From Lachnospiraceae bacterium (GTDB lineage Bacteria > Bacillota > Clostridia > Lachnospirales > Lachnospiraceae), in NCBI GenBank assembly GCA_022797375.1, contig JAAWKM010000004.1:1-52479 (forward strand): DNA of 52,479 bases, given 5' to 3'. The position numbers and the translations under genes are program-made. How positions within the stretch are numbered: position 1 is the stretch's first letter; the number at the start of each line of letters is the position of its first letter. The notes below the pieces were generated by a model. That model saw only the letters and a program-made list of their open reading frames with translations. It ran no database searches and had not been told where the DNA came from. Below are positions 34,110 through 42,276 of the stretch, piece by piece.

Positions 34110-34583
34110 ATGGATATGCAAAAAACAGGAAAACATATTATTAAGTTGCGGAAAGGGAAAGGGTGGACACAGCAGCAGCTGGCGGAGCAGCTGGGCGTAT
34201 CACCACAAGCTGTTTCTAAATGGGAATGTGGGGAAACTGTTCCAGATATAGGGATATTAGAAAAAATCTCTGTAATTTTCAGAGTAACAATAGACTCAAT
34301 TGTAAAAGCCCAGGACTTAGGTGGCTTTGTTTTTGAATTTGGCGTTGGTATTCTCCCGTACATTGATATGTCAAAAGCGGGTAATTTGATTGAGCAGGTA
34401 AACCAGTATCATAAAGTTGTGGAGTTTCCCAAAATCCGCTTTAAAGATAATGTAGAATTAAGAGATATGCAGTATCGTATTATTTTAGATGATGTAGTTA
34501 TGGCGGATAATGATTTGGAGTATGTAGAGGAAAATATACGGATTGCTGAAATGATGTCATATATAAAATTATATATTATATAA
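34110..34583 (+). CDS. XRE regulator fused to a FlhA cytoplasmic-domain-like region
   Basis: 157 residues. Residues 5-62 are a Cro/CI HTH (IIKLRKGKGWTQQQLAEQLG, VSPQAVSKWECGETVPD). Residues about 70-140 resemble the first part of the FlhA (FHIPEP) cytoplasmic domain: FVFEFGVGILPYIDMSKAGN corresponds to 'L-x-x-E-x-G-x-x-L-I-P-x-V-D-x-x-x-G', and FPKIRFKDNVELRDMQYRI to 'P-x-x-I-R-D-N-x-x-L-x-x-x-x-Y-R-I'. This is my alignment by eye. No flagellar gene is nearby. The protein ends soon after, so the domain is partial. GGAGG precedes ATG 34110. It may use the fold as a ligand or protein-binding sensor. Confidence 0.7.
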   Translation: MDMQKTGKHIIKLRKGKGWTQQQLAEQLGVSPQAVSKWECGETVPDIGILEKISVIFRVTIDSIVKAQDLGGFVFEFGVGILPYIDMSKAGNLIEQVNQYHKVVEFPKIRFKDNVELRDMQYRIILDDVVMADNDLEYVEENIRIAEMMSYIKLYII

Positions 34584-34717
34584 AAAGTATACCAGGCGTA
34601 ACAGTTCAGCCTTCCATAAAAATGCGAAGCAGGCCACAGTGAAATACAGTCTTGCTTTTTCCCTGTAAATACGGCATAATAATATAATAAATAAGGTAAT
34701 TAAAGGAGGGAACAAGA

Positions 34718-35062
34718 ATGCCATTTATTAATTCTAAGGTAACTGTTAAAATGACAGAAGACAAGAAAGAAACCATTAAGAAAAGGTTTGGTGAGGCTAT
34801 CAAATTAATTCCTGGAAAATCTGAAAACTGGCTTATGGTTGGTTTTGAAGATGGATATGACTTATATTTCCAGGGAAATAAAAATGGTGAAAGTGCATTT
34901 GTAGAAGTTAAAGTATTTGGTTCAGCAAACAGTGGCGTATATAATAAAATGACATCTGAAATCTGTAATATACTTAATGAGGAACTTGCCATACCAGAAG
35001 ACCGCATATATGTGAAGTATGAAGAAGTAGAAAACTGGGGATGGAATGGAAGTAATTTTTAA
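34718..35062 (+). CDS. MIF-like tautomerase
   Basis: 114 residues, the length of macrophage migration inhibitory factor. After Met removal the catalytic Pro is N-terminal (MPFINSKV). The end NWGWNGSNF matches the conserved 'N-x-G-W-N-x-(S)-x-F' close of MIF and D-dopachrome tautomerase, and RIYVKYEEV the preceding strand. Expected reaction: keto-enol tautomerisation of phenylpyruvate-like acids; a host-directed role is speculative. It has a strong AAAGGAGGG ribosome site and its own terminator at 35084. Confidence 0.85.
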   Translation: MPFINSKVTVKMTEDKKETIKKRFGEAIKLIPGKSENWLMVGFEDGYDLYFQGNKNGESAFVEVKVFGSANSGVYNKMTSEICNILNEELAIPEDRIYVKYEEVENWGWNGSNF

Positions 35063-35083
35063 ACATATTAATATAGCGGATTT

Positions 35084-35113
35084 AAAGCCTTTGTGTTATT
35101 GCACAAAGGCTTT
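35084..35113 (+). terminator. Terminator after the MIF-like gene
   Basis: Stem aaagcctttgtg / cacaaaggcttt (35084-35095, 35102-35113) followed by ATTG. Confidence 0.85.
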
Positions 35114-35165
35114 ATTGTAGTACAATGGAGGAATATAGCAGTTTCAAAATTTCCAAAAATAATTA

Positions 35166-35196
35166 TTGACAACTAATGTATGTTAGGTTATACTAA
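35166..35196 (+). promoter_or_regulatory. feo promoter overlapped by a DtxR/IdeR-type operator
   Basis: TTGACA (35166-35171), 17-base spacer, TATACT (35189-35194). The imperfect palindrome ttaggttatactaa (35183-35196) covers the -10, resembling the left half of the DtxR/IdeR consensus 'TTAGGTTAG(C/G)CTAA'. Predicts repression when iron (or manganese) is plentiful. Confidence 0.75.
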
Positions 35197-35245
35197 TTTT
35201 TGTAAGTATAAGAAATAAATATATTGGAAAAGGAGGAGGTATATT

Positions 35246-35455
35246 ATGCCGCTTACTATGGTAAATACTGGTGAACAGTATGAGATTAAAAGGACTGGGG
35301 GAAATGAGGATACCAGGAAGTTCCTTGAGAAACTTGGCTTTACTGTAGGATGTATTGTTACTGTGGTTTCAGGAAATAATGGAAACCTTATAGTCAATAT
35401 AAGAAATTCCAGGGTTGCCATTGGCAGGGATATGGCAGCCAGGATTATGGTTTAA
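35246..35455 (+). CDS. feoA: FeoA-domain protein, first copy
   Basis: 69 residues, an SH3-like FeoA domain: GEQYEIKRTGGNEDTRKFLE, LGFTVGCIVTVVSGNNGNLI and the terminal IGRDMAARIMV. FeoA proteins assist the FeoB Fe(II) permease. AGGAGGAGG precedes ATG 35246. It is followed by a second, different FeoA gene and by feoB, a tandem arrangement common in Clostridia. Confidence 0.9.
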   Translation: MPLTMVNTGEQYEIKRTGGNEDTRKFLEKLGFTVGCIVTVVSGNNGNLIVNIRNSRVAIGRDMAARIMV

Positions 35456-35490
35456 TATATATATCTTTAGTAAAAATGGAGGTTGTAATA

Positions 35491-35712
35491 ATGAAGACTT
35501 TAAAAGAGATATCTAATGGCAGTACTGTTAAAGTTGTTAAGCTTGTTGGTGAAGGTGCTGTAAAAAGAAGGATAATGGATATGGGTATTACAAAAGGTGT
35601 TGAAATATTTGTAAGGAAAACTGCACCTCTTGGAGACCCTGTGGAAGTGATGGTAAGGGGTTATGAACTTTCTTTACGTAAAGCAGACACGGAAATGATA
35701 CTGGTTGAATAG
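35491..35712 (+). CDS. feoA: FeoA-domain protein, second copy
   Basis: 73 residues: LKEISNGSTVKVVKLVGEGA, KRRIMDMGITKGVEIFVRK, APLGDPVEVMVRGYELSLRK, the classical FeoA pattern including the 'A-P-L-G-D-P' turn. ATG 35491 is chosen over the in-frame ATG at 35476 because GGAGG (35478-35482) lies 8 bases before it. It is closer to standard FeoA than the first copy. Between it and feoB lies a second DtxR-type palindrome. Confidence 0.92.
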   Translation: MKTLKEISNGSTVKVVKLVGEGAVKRRIMDMGITKGVEIFVRKTAPLGDPVEVMVRGYELSLRKADTEMILVE

Positions 35713-35742
35713 TAATGGTTTGTATATTTTTTTACCTATATG

Positions 35743-35756
35743 TTAGTTTAAACTAA
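35743..35756 (+). promoter_or_regulatory. Second DtxR-type palindrome, before feoB
   Basis: ttagtttaaactaa is a perfect 14-base palindrome sharing the TTAG...CTAA outer arms with the operator at 35183-35196. It lies 50 bases before feoB and suggests an additional, separately iron-controlled transcript. Confidence 0.65.
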
Positions 35757-35806
35757 TAGAAGGTAGTTAAAACATATTAAAATAGTTTTAGAAAGGAAGT
35801 GCTGAT

Positions 35807-37993
35807 ATGCCAGTTAAAATTGCATTAGCAGGCAACCCTAATTGTGGCAAGACAACATTATTTAATGCCCTTACAGGCTCAAACCAGTTTGTTGGCAACT
35901 GGCCTGGTGTTACTGTTGAAAAGAAAGAGGGCAGGTTAAAATGGCATAAGGATGTAATTATTATGGATTTGCCAGGAATTTATTCCTTATCACCATATAC
36001 TTTGGAAGAGGTAGTAGCCAGGAATTATTTAATAAATGAGAGGCCGGATGTTATTATTAATATTGCAGATGGTACAAATATTGAAAGAAACCTGTATTTG
36101 TCAACGCAGATACTGGAACTTGGCATTCCTGTTGTTATAGCTGTAAATATGGCTGACTTGCTTGAAAAATCAGGTGATAAAATACATACTGGCAAGCTGG
36201 GTGAAAAACTTGGCTGCGAGGTTGTGGAAATCTCTGCCTTAAAGGGTACAGGTGTCAGGGAAGTAGCAGAGAAGGCACTGGCACTAGCGGGAAAAGGGAA
36301 AATGCCCGTTGTACATAAGTTTTCAGAGGATGCTGAAGAAATAATAAAAAGAGTTGAGGGAAAATTAGATAATAAAATACCAGAAACACAAAAACGGTTT
36401 TTTGCAATAAAGCTTCTTGAAAAGGATAGCAAAATTTCACTGCAGGAAGGAAATTTCCCTGATATATCTGTAGAAATTGCTGAACTTGAAAATAAGTTTG
36501 ATGATGATGCAGAGAGTATTATTACTAATGAAAGGTATACATATATTTCTTCAATTATTGATAGCTGTTGTACTAAAACACAAAACAAAAATCTTACATT
36601 GTCAGATAAAATTGACAGGATTGTAACAAACAGAATACTTGCGGTTCCAATTTTTGCAGTAGTTATGTTTATCGTATATTATGTATCAGTTACAACTGTT
36701 GGCGGGTGGGCAACTGACTGGGCAAATGACGGCGTATTTGGTGATGGCTGGAATTTCCTTGGAATTAAAACATTACATATACCAGGAATACCAGGTGCTG
36801 TAAGCGGGCTTCTTGATTCTGCAGGGTGTGCAGGCTGGCTTTCAGGGCTTGTTGTAGATGGGATTATAGGCGGTGTTGGCGCTGTACTTGGATTTGTGCC
36901 ACAGATATTTATATTGTTTATATTCCTTGCATTTTTAGAGTCATGTGGCTATATGGCGAGGGTAGCATTTATCATGGACAGGATTTTCCGTAAGTTTGGG
37001 CTTTCTGGCAAATCATTTATACCTATGCTAATTGGAAGCGGGTGCGGCGTACCTGGAATTATGGCTTCAAGGACTATTGAAAGTGACAGGGACCGTAAAA
37101 TGACAATAATGACAACAACATTTATTCCATGTAGTGCAAAGCTTCCAATTATTGCGCTTGTTACAGGTGCATTATTTGACAATGCATGGTGGGTATCATA
37201 CAGTGCATGGCTTGTAGGGATTGCAGCAATAATCTGCTCAGGGATTATATTAAAAAAGACAAGGCTTTTTGCAGGAGACCCTGCACCATTTGTTATGGAG
37301 CTCCCTGCTTACCATATGCCAGCAGTTTCCAATATTTTAAGGAGCATGTGGGAAAGGGGCTGGTCATTTATTAAAAAAGCTGGTACAATTATACTGCTTT
37401 CAGCAATTGTTCTCTGGTTCTTACAAGGGTTTGGCTGGGCAGACGGAGAGTTTGCAATGCTTGGGAAAGAACAGCTTGACAAAAGTATTCTTGCGGCAAT
37501 TGGTGGTATGATAGCACCATTATTTGCACCTCTTGGCTGGGGTGACTGGAAAATGGCAGTTGCAGCAGTTACAGGCCTTATTGCTAAAGAAAATGTTGTA
37601 ACTACTTTTGGAATACTTTTTGGTGCTGGTGCAGATGCAGCAGAGGATACACCAGGGCTGTTAGCAGCAGTGGGTGCAGGCATGGCGGCACTTCCAGCAT
37701 ATTCATTCCTTGTATTTAACCTTTTATGCGCCCCTTGTTTTGCAGCGATGGGAGCTATAAAACGTGAAATGAACAATATTAAATGGTTTTTTATAGCAAT
37801 AGGTTACCAGACAGCACTTGCATATATAGTATCATTATGTATATACCAGTTTGGAATGTTGTTTACAGGTGCAGGTTCTGTAACAGGGACAGTAATAGCA
37901 TTTGTTTTTACCACAGGTTTTATTTTTCTTCTTTTCAGGCCTTATAAACAACATAAACAGATAAATTTAAATATAAATAAAGTATTAGGTTAG
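35807..37993 (+). CDS. feoB: Ferrous iron transport protein B
   Basis: 728 residues. N-terminal G domain with G1 GNPNCGKT (9-16), G2 WPGVTVEKKEG, G3 DLPGIYSL and G4 NMAD, then a helical GDI-like region and a permease part with about 10-12 membrane helices including the conserved Cys-containing ESCGYMAR and GSGCGVPG segments. It imports Fe(II) across the cytoplasmic membrane. AGGAAG precedes ATG 35807. Operon: feoA, feoA, feoB, Cys-rich peptide, ending at the 25-bp hairpin. Confidence 0.97.
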   Translation: MPVKIALAGNPNCGKTTLFNALTGSNQFVGNWPGVTVEKKEGRLKWHKDVIIMDLPGIYSLSPYTLEEVVARNYLINERPDVIINIADGTNIERNLYLSTQILELGIPVVIAVNMADLLEKSGDKIHTGKLGEKLGCEVVEISALKGTGVREVAEKALALAGKGKMPVVHKFSEDAEEIIKRVEGKLDNKIPETQKRFFAIKLLEKDSKISLQEGNFPDISVEIAELENKFDDDAESIITNERYTYISSIIDSCCTKTQNKNLTLSDKIDRIVTNRILAVPIFAVVMFIVYYVSVTTVGGWATDWANDGVFGDGWNFLGIKTLHIPGIPGAVSGLLDSAGCAGWLSGLVVDGIIGGVGAVLGFVPQIFILFIFLAFLESCGYMARVAFIMDRIFRKFGLSGKSFIPMLIGSGCGVPGIMASRTIESDRDRKMTIMTTTFIPCSAKLPIIALVTGALFDNAWWVSYSAWLVGIAAIICSGIILKKTRLFAGDPAPFVMELPAYHMPAVSNILRSMWERGWSFIKKAGTIILLSAIVLWFLQGFGWADGEFAMLGKEQLDKSILAAIGGMIAPLFAPLGWGDWKMAVAAVTGLIAKENVVTTFGILFGAGADAAEDTPGLLAAVGAGMAALPAYSFLVFNLLCAPCFAAMGAIKREMNNIKWFFIAIGYQTALAYIVSLCIYQFGMLFTGAGSVTGTVIAFVFTTGFIFLLFRPYKQHKQINLNINKVLG

Positions 37994-38032
37994 AATGGTA
38001 TTTTTAAAACAGAAAGAATAGAGAGGTGTGTT

Positions 38033-38167
38033 ATGGGAACATTTATAACAGGTGTAATAGTTGCTTTTTGTATATTTCTTGCAATACGTAGCATGGTACA
38101 TGACAAGAGAAGCGGAAAAACACATTGTGGCGGTGATTGCAGCAGGTGTAAGGGGCATTGTAGTTAA
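38033..38167 (+). CDS. FeoB-associated Cys-rich membrane protein
   Basis: 44 residues: one membrane helix (FITGVIVAFCIFLAIRSMV), then a basic stretch and the Cys cluster CGGDCSRCKGHC. Small proteins of this form follow feoB in many Firmicutes and are thought to assist or sense Fe(II) transport, perhaps as the counterpart of FeoC. It starts 39 bases after feoB with GAGAGGTG upstream and is followed by the operon terminator. Confidence 0.88.
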   Translation: MGTFITGVIVAFCIFLAIRSMVHDKRSGKTHCGGDCSRCKGHCS

Positions 38168-38229
38168 TTTTATCTTCTGATAAGATAACAATAGCCAAAA
38201 TAATAATAAAAGTTACATATTATCTTGAT

Positions 38230-38283
38230 AAAGCCCCTGTGTGACAGAAGAAACATAAGTTTCTTCTGTCACACAGGGGCTTT
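38230..38283 (+). terminator. Exceptionally long terminator of the feo operon
   Basis: A perfect 25-bp stem (38230-38254 with 38259-38283) and a 4-base loop ATAA. With TTT at its right end and AAA at its left end it could also act on the minus strand. Confidence 0.9.
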
Positions 38284-38306
38284 ATGTGCCGTTCATTAAA
38301 TATTTA

Positions 38307-38335
38307 TCGACTTATGCTATTCCATATGTTATAAT
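38307..38335 (+). promoter_or_regulatory. Likely promoter of the GTPase-nuclease fusion gene
   Basis: TATAAT (38330-38335) with a weak -35 TCGACT (38307-38312) and a 17-base spacer, 52 bases before the GTG start. Confidence 0.6.
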
Positions 38336-38386
38336 ACTTAATCATAGACTATAGAAAATTATTTTTACAGGAAGGAGGCGTGGCAA

Positions 38387-41023
38387 GTGGACAGGCTTGT
38401 AGCAGGTATTTTAGCGCATGTAGATGCCGGGAAGACAACTTTATCTGAAGGAATGTTGTTTCTTGCAGGTAATATAAGAAAGCCAGGGCGTGTAGACCAC
38501 AAAGACTCTTTTCTGGACAATCATGGTATTGAGCGTGAAAGGGGCATAACAATATTTTCCAAACAGGCTGTTATTAAATGGAAAGATACAGAGATAACTC
38601 TTCTTGATACTCCAGGGCATGTAGATTTTTCAGCAGAGATGGAAAGGACGCTTAATGTACTTGATTATGCGGTGCTTGTAATAAGCGGGACAGATGGTGT
38701 ACAGCCACATACATCAACGTTATGGAGACTTTTACAGAGATATAAAATACCTGTCTTTATATTTATTAATAAAATGGATATTACAGACAGGGACAGGGCA
38801 GATATTATAAAGGAACTTAAAACCAGGCTTGATGACGGGTGTACCAGCTTTTCAGATGGAATGGATGAGGAGTTTTATGAAAACCTGGCTATGACAGATG
38901 AAGAAGTGCTTGATTATTATATGGAAAATGGGGATGTAACAATACAGGATATAAAAAGGCTGGTTTCAGAAAGAAAGGTTTTTCCATGTTTTTTCGGTTC
39001 AGCACTTAAAATGCAAGGTGTAGACGCATTTATGGAGGGTTTTTACAAATATGCAGCACCTATAGAATACAGAAACAGCTTTGGGGCGAAAGTATATAAA
39101 ATTGCAAGAGATACACAAGGGAACAGGCTTACCTATATGAAAATTACAGGTGGCAGTATAAAAGTTAAAGAAACTATAGCCGGGGAAAAAATCGGACAGA
39201 TACGGGTTTATTCAGGTGAAAAATATAAAACGGCAGATTTTGCAGAGGCTGGCATGGTATGTGCAGTCACAGGGCCTAAAAATACTTACCCAGGTGAATG
39301 TTTCGGGGCAGAAGAGGCTTCTGGCCTGCCAGTTTTGGAACCTGTAATGACTTTCCAGGTAATACCAGAGGATGGGACAGACAGCCATAAGCTGCTTTCA
39401 AGTTTAAAGGTACTTGAGGAGGAGGAACCACAGCTTCATGTAGTATGGAATGAGAAACTCCAGGAAACAAATGTGCAGTTAATGGGAGAGGTACAGCTTG
39501 AAATATTGCAGAGGCTTATGCTTGAACGTTTTGATATAAAAATTTCATTTGGCCAGGGCAGAATAGTATATAAAGAGACAATCACAAATACGGTTGAAGG
39601 GGTAGGGCATTTTGAACCATTAAGGCATTATGCAGAAGTACATCTTCTTTTAGAACCAGGGGAAAGCGGAAGCGGTATTGTAGTTTCCTCTGTATGTAAG
39701 GAAGACTTCCTTGACCGTAACTGGCAGCGCCTGGTACTTTCACATATTGATGAACGGGAGCATCCAGGCGTACTTACAGGTTCTGCTATTACAGATATAA
39801 GGATTACGCTTGTTGCAGGCAGGGCACACCTTAAACATACAGAAGGCGGTGATTTCAGACAGGCAACATACCGCGCAATAAGGCAAGGGCTGATGCAGGC
39901 ACATAATGTGCTTTTAGAACCATATTACAGTTTCAGGCTTGAAGTGCCGGCCGGGTGTGTAGGAAGGGCAATAAATGATATACAGAAAATGGATGGTTCT
40001 TTTGAAGGGCCAGAAGCAGAAGGGGATATGCAGGTACTTAAGGGCAAAGCACCTGTATCACTTATGTCTGGGTATATGGCAGAGGTAAATGCTTATTCAG
40101 GGGGTCTTGGAAGGCTGTCGTGCAACCTGTATGGATATATGCCATGCCATAATGACAGGGAAGTAGTAGAAAATACTGGTTATAATCCTGATGAAGATGC
40201 AGAGAACCCATCAGGTTCTATATTTTGTGCACATGGCTCAGGTTTTTATGTACCCTGGGATGAAGTTAAGAATTATATGCATCTTGAGGCAGTATACAAA
40301 GATTTATATATAGAAGAAGGCAGGGCGGAGGGGACGGAGGAGGAGTATAATTATAGGATAAACAGCCGGGAAAAGACAGCACATAGAGTAATTTACAGCG
40401 GGACTTTGGAAGAAGACAAAGAACTTGAGGCTATTTTTGAAAGGACATTTGGGACTGTTACAAAGAAGTTTAAAAGTGACACAACAGGGAATCTGGGTCA
40501 TGAAACCAGGAATAAGCAGAAAAAAAAAGCGCCTGATAAAGAATATCTGGAAAACCTTGCAAGGTATAAAAAGAATAAATATAAAGATATAAAACAATAT
40601 CTTCTTGTTGACGGGTATAATATAATTTTTTCATGGGAAGAATTAAATGAGCTTTCAAAAGTGAGCCTTGATGCTGCAAGAAGCAGGCTTATGGATATAC
40701 TATGCAATTACCAGGGATATAAACAGTGTATATTAATACTTGTATTTGATGCGTATAAAGTTAAAGGCAGCCCTGGCGAAGTTATGAAATACCATAATAT
40801 TAATGTTGTATATACAAAGGAAGCAGAAACAGCAGATATGTATATTGAAAGAGTTACACATGAGATAGGCAGAAAACATAATGTTACAGTTGCTACATCA
40901 GATGCACTTGAGCAGATGATTGTAGCAGGTGAAGGGGCAAAAAGAATGTCTGCCAGGGAATTTTGGGAAGAGGTCAGTAGAATTTCAGGACGTATTAAGG
41001 AGATTATAGAAAATGATTTTTAA
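38387..41023 (+). CDS. TetM/EF-G-like ribosomal GTPase fused to a Rae1/YacP-like NYN nuclease
   Basis: 878 residues, GTG start with GGAGG at 38374. Residues 1-650 are a translation GTPase of the ribosome-protection type: P-loop GILAHVDAGKTT, switch I ERERGITI, DTPGHVDF, NKMD, then EF-G-like domains II-V ending with the TetM-type LLEPYYSFRLEVP region. After a Lys-rich linker, residues about 735-878 are a NYN/PIN domain: YLLVDGYNIIFSWEELN, ILVFDAYKVKGS, TKEAETADMYIE, VATSDALEQMIV, very close to Bacillus Rae1 (YacP), which cuts mRNA in the ribosomal A site. The fusion suggests a GTPase that delivers a nuclease to ribosomes. A tetracycline-resistance role is possible but not shown. It overlaps the next gene by 11 bases. 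Confidence 0.88.
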   Translation: MDRLVAGILAHVDAGKTTLSEGMLFLAGNIRKPGRVDHKDSFLDNHGIERERGITIFSKQAVIKWKDTEITLLDTPGHVDFSAEMERTLNVLDYAVLVISGTDGVQPHTSTLWRLLQRYKIPVFIFINKMDITDRDRADIIKELKTRLDDGCTSFSDGMDEEFYENLAMTDEEVLDYYMENGDVTIQDIKRLVSERKVFPCFFGSALKMQGVDAFMEGFYKYAAPIEYRNSFGAKVYKIARDTQGNRLTYMKITGGSIKVKETIAGEKIGQIRVYSGEKYKTADFAEAGMVCAVTGPKNTYPGECFGAEEASGLPVLEPVMTFQVIPEDGTDSHKLLSSLKVLEEEEPQLHVVWNEKLQETNVQLMGEVQLEILQRLMLERFDIKISFGQGRIVYKETITNTVEGVGHFEPLRHYAEVHLLLEPGESGSGIVVSSVCKEDFLDRNWQRLVLSHIDEREHPGVLTGSAITDIRITLVAGRAHLKHTEGGDFRQATYRAIRQGLMQAHNVLLEPYYSFRLEVPAGCVGRAINDIQKMDGSFEGPEAEGDMQVLKGKAPVSLMSGYMAEVNAYSGGLGRLSCNLYGYMPCHNDREVVENTGYNPDEDAENPSGSIFCAHGSGFYVPWDEVKNYMHLEAVYKDLYIEEGRAEGTEEEYNYRINSREKTAHRVIYSGTLEEDKELEAIFERTFGTVTKKFKSDTTGNLGHETRNKQKKKAPDKEYLENLARYKKNKYKDIKQYLLVDGYNIIFSWEELNELSKVSLDAARSRLMDILCNYQGYKQCILILVFDAYKVKGSPGEVMKYHNINVVYTKEAETADMYIERVTHEIGRKHNVTVATSDALEQMIVAGEGAKRMSAREFWEEVSRISGRIKEIIENDF

Positions 41024-42251
41024 AAGATGCTGTTACCGTGCATACCAGTATGTTCTTACAAGTGTTATGCATATAATAAAATATAATAATAAAATTATAT
41101 CTGCAGAAAGAGCTGTTTATTATATACCAGAAATTCTAAAAAAACATGGTGCCAGTGGAAGGGTTCTTATAATAACTGGACCACATATTGCCAGGACAGG
41201 CCTGTTTAGTAAAATAACCAGGGTATTCAGGGAGAAAGGTGTTAATTATGTAATATTTAGTGGTACAAGTGCAGAAGCGGGTATTGACAGTATTGAATAT
41301 GCAAGAAAACTTTACTTTTGCCATAAATGTTGTGCTATAGTTGCAATAGGCGGCGGTTCTGTAATTGACTGTGCCAAGGCAGCGGCAGCAGGAATTGCCA
41401 GTCCAGGCAAAAAGATAAGCAGCCTTGAAGGATACCAGAAATCCAGAAAGAAAATCCCGCTTCTTATAGCAGTACCTTCAACAGCTGGCACTGGTGCAGA
41501 AACAACAGCATGCGCAGTAATAAAAGATGTTGCTACTGGCAATAAAAAAATAATTGCTGATACTAATATTATGCCAAAGTTCGCGGTGCTTGACCCTGTG
41601 ATGACCAGAGGGCTTCCTTCGCATATGGTGGCATATTCTGGCATGGACGCACTTACACATGCAACAGAGTCCTACCTTAATAAGTATTCTTTCAAAAGTG
41701 CGGAAAAAGACGCGGAAATGGCAGTTAAGCTTATTGCGGAAAATATAACAAAAGTATATTATGGTACTGGCAGCAGTATTTCCAGGCAGAAAATGCTTGA
41801 AGCTTCATATCTTGCCGGACGCGCTTTTTTAAGGAAATCCGTAGGATATGTGCATGCTATAGGCCATGCAATAGGCGGACAATATAATATTGCACATGGT
41901 ATGGCAGTAGCAGTTGTCCTCCCATATGTCCTCCAATGGTATGGAAAATGCGTATATAAAAAACTTGCAAAACTTGCAGATATATGTGGAATTGCGGATG
42001 AAAACCTTCCAGAAAGCCAGAAAGCAGGGGCATATATTAATTATATAAAGATGCTTACACATAAGCTTGGCATTTATAAGGATTTTTGTAAAATACTAAA
42101 AAAAGAGGATATTACAAGAAAAGATGTTAAAAATATGGCAAAATGTGCTATAATAGAATCAAACCCACATTATCCTGTTCCAAAGATAATGTCATTAAAG
42201 GAATGCGAATACATTATATATAGTATTTGCACTATTTCTTATGGGAAATAA
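41013..42251 (+). CDS. Iron-containing (type III) alcohol dehydrogenase
   Basis: 412 residues. NAD(P)-binding AIGGGSVIDCAKAAAAG (about 113-130), PSTAGTGAE (about 153-161), and the metal ligands in DALTHATESY and VGYVHAIGHAIGGQYNIAHG (Asp and three His). The first ~20 residues (MIFKRCCYRAYQYVLTSVMH) are extra and basic compared with the family. The start lies inside the end of the fusion gene, with AAGGAGA 10 bases upstream, so translation is coupled. It interconverts alcohols or diols and aldehydes; the substrate is unknown. Confidence 0.92.
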   Translation: MIFKRCCYRAYQYVLTSVMHIIKYNNKIISAERAVYYIPEILKKHGASGRVLIITGPHIARTGLFSKITRVFREKGVNYVIFSGTSAEAGIDSIEYARKLYFCHKCCAIVAIGGGSVIDCAKAAAAGIASPGKKISSLEGYQKSRKKIPLLIAVPSTAGTGAETTACAVIKDVATGNKKIIADTNIMPKFAVLDPVMTRGLPSHMVAYSGMDALTHATESYLNKYSFKSAEKDAEMAVKLIAENITKVYYGTGSSISRQKMLEASYLAGRAFLRKSVGYVHAIGHAIGGQYNIAHGMAVAVVLPYVLQWYGKCVYKKLAKLADICGIADENLPESQKAGAYINYIKMLTHKLGIYKDFCKILKKEDITRKDVKNMAKCAIIESNPHYPVPKIMSLKECEYIIYSICTISYGK

Positions 42252-42276
42252 AAAGTAAAGGGGAGAAAGGTTTTTT

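Noticed and set aside
38387..41023. Calling the fusion a tetracycline resistance determinant
   Set aside because: Ribosome-protection-like GTPases occur in Clostridia as chromosomal factors of unknown role. The fused nuclease and lack of mobile context here argue against a plain tet gene.
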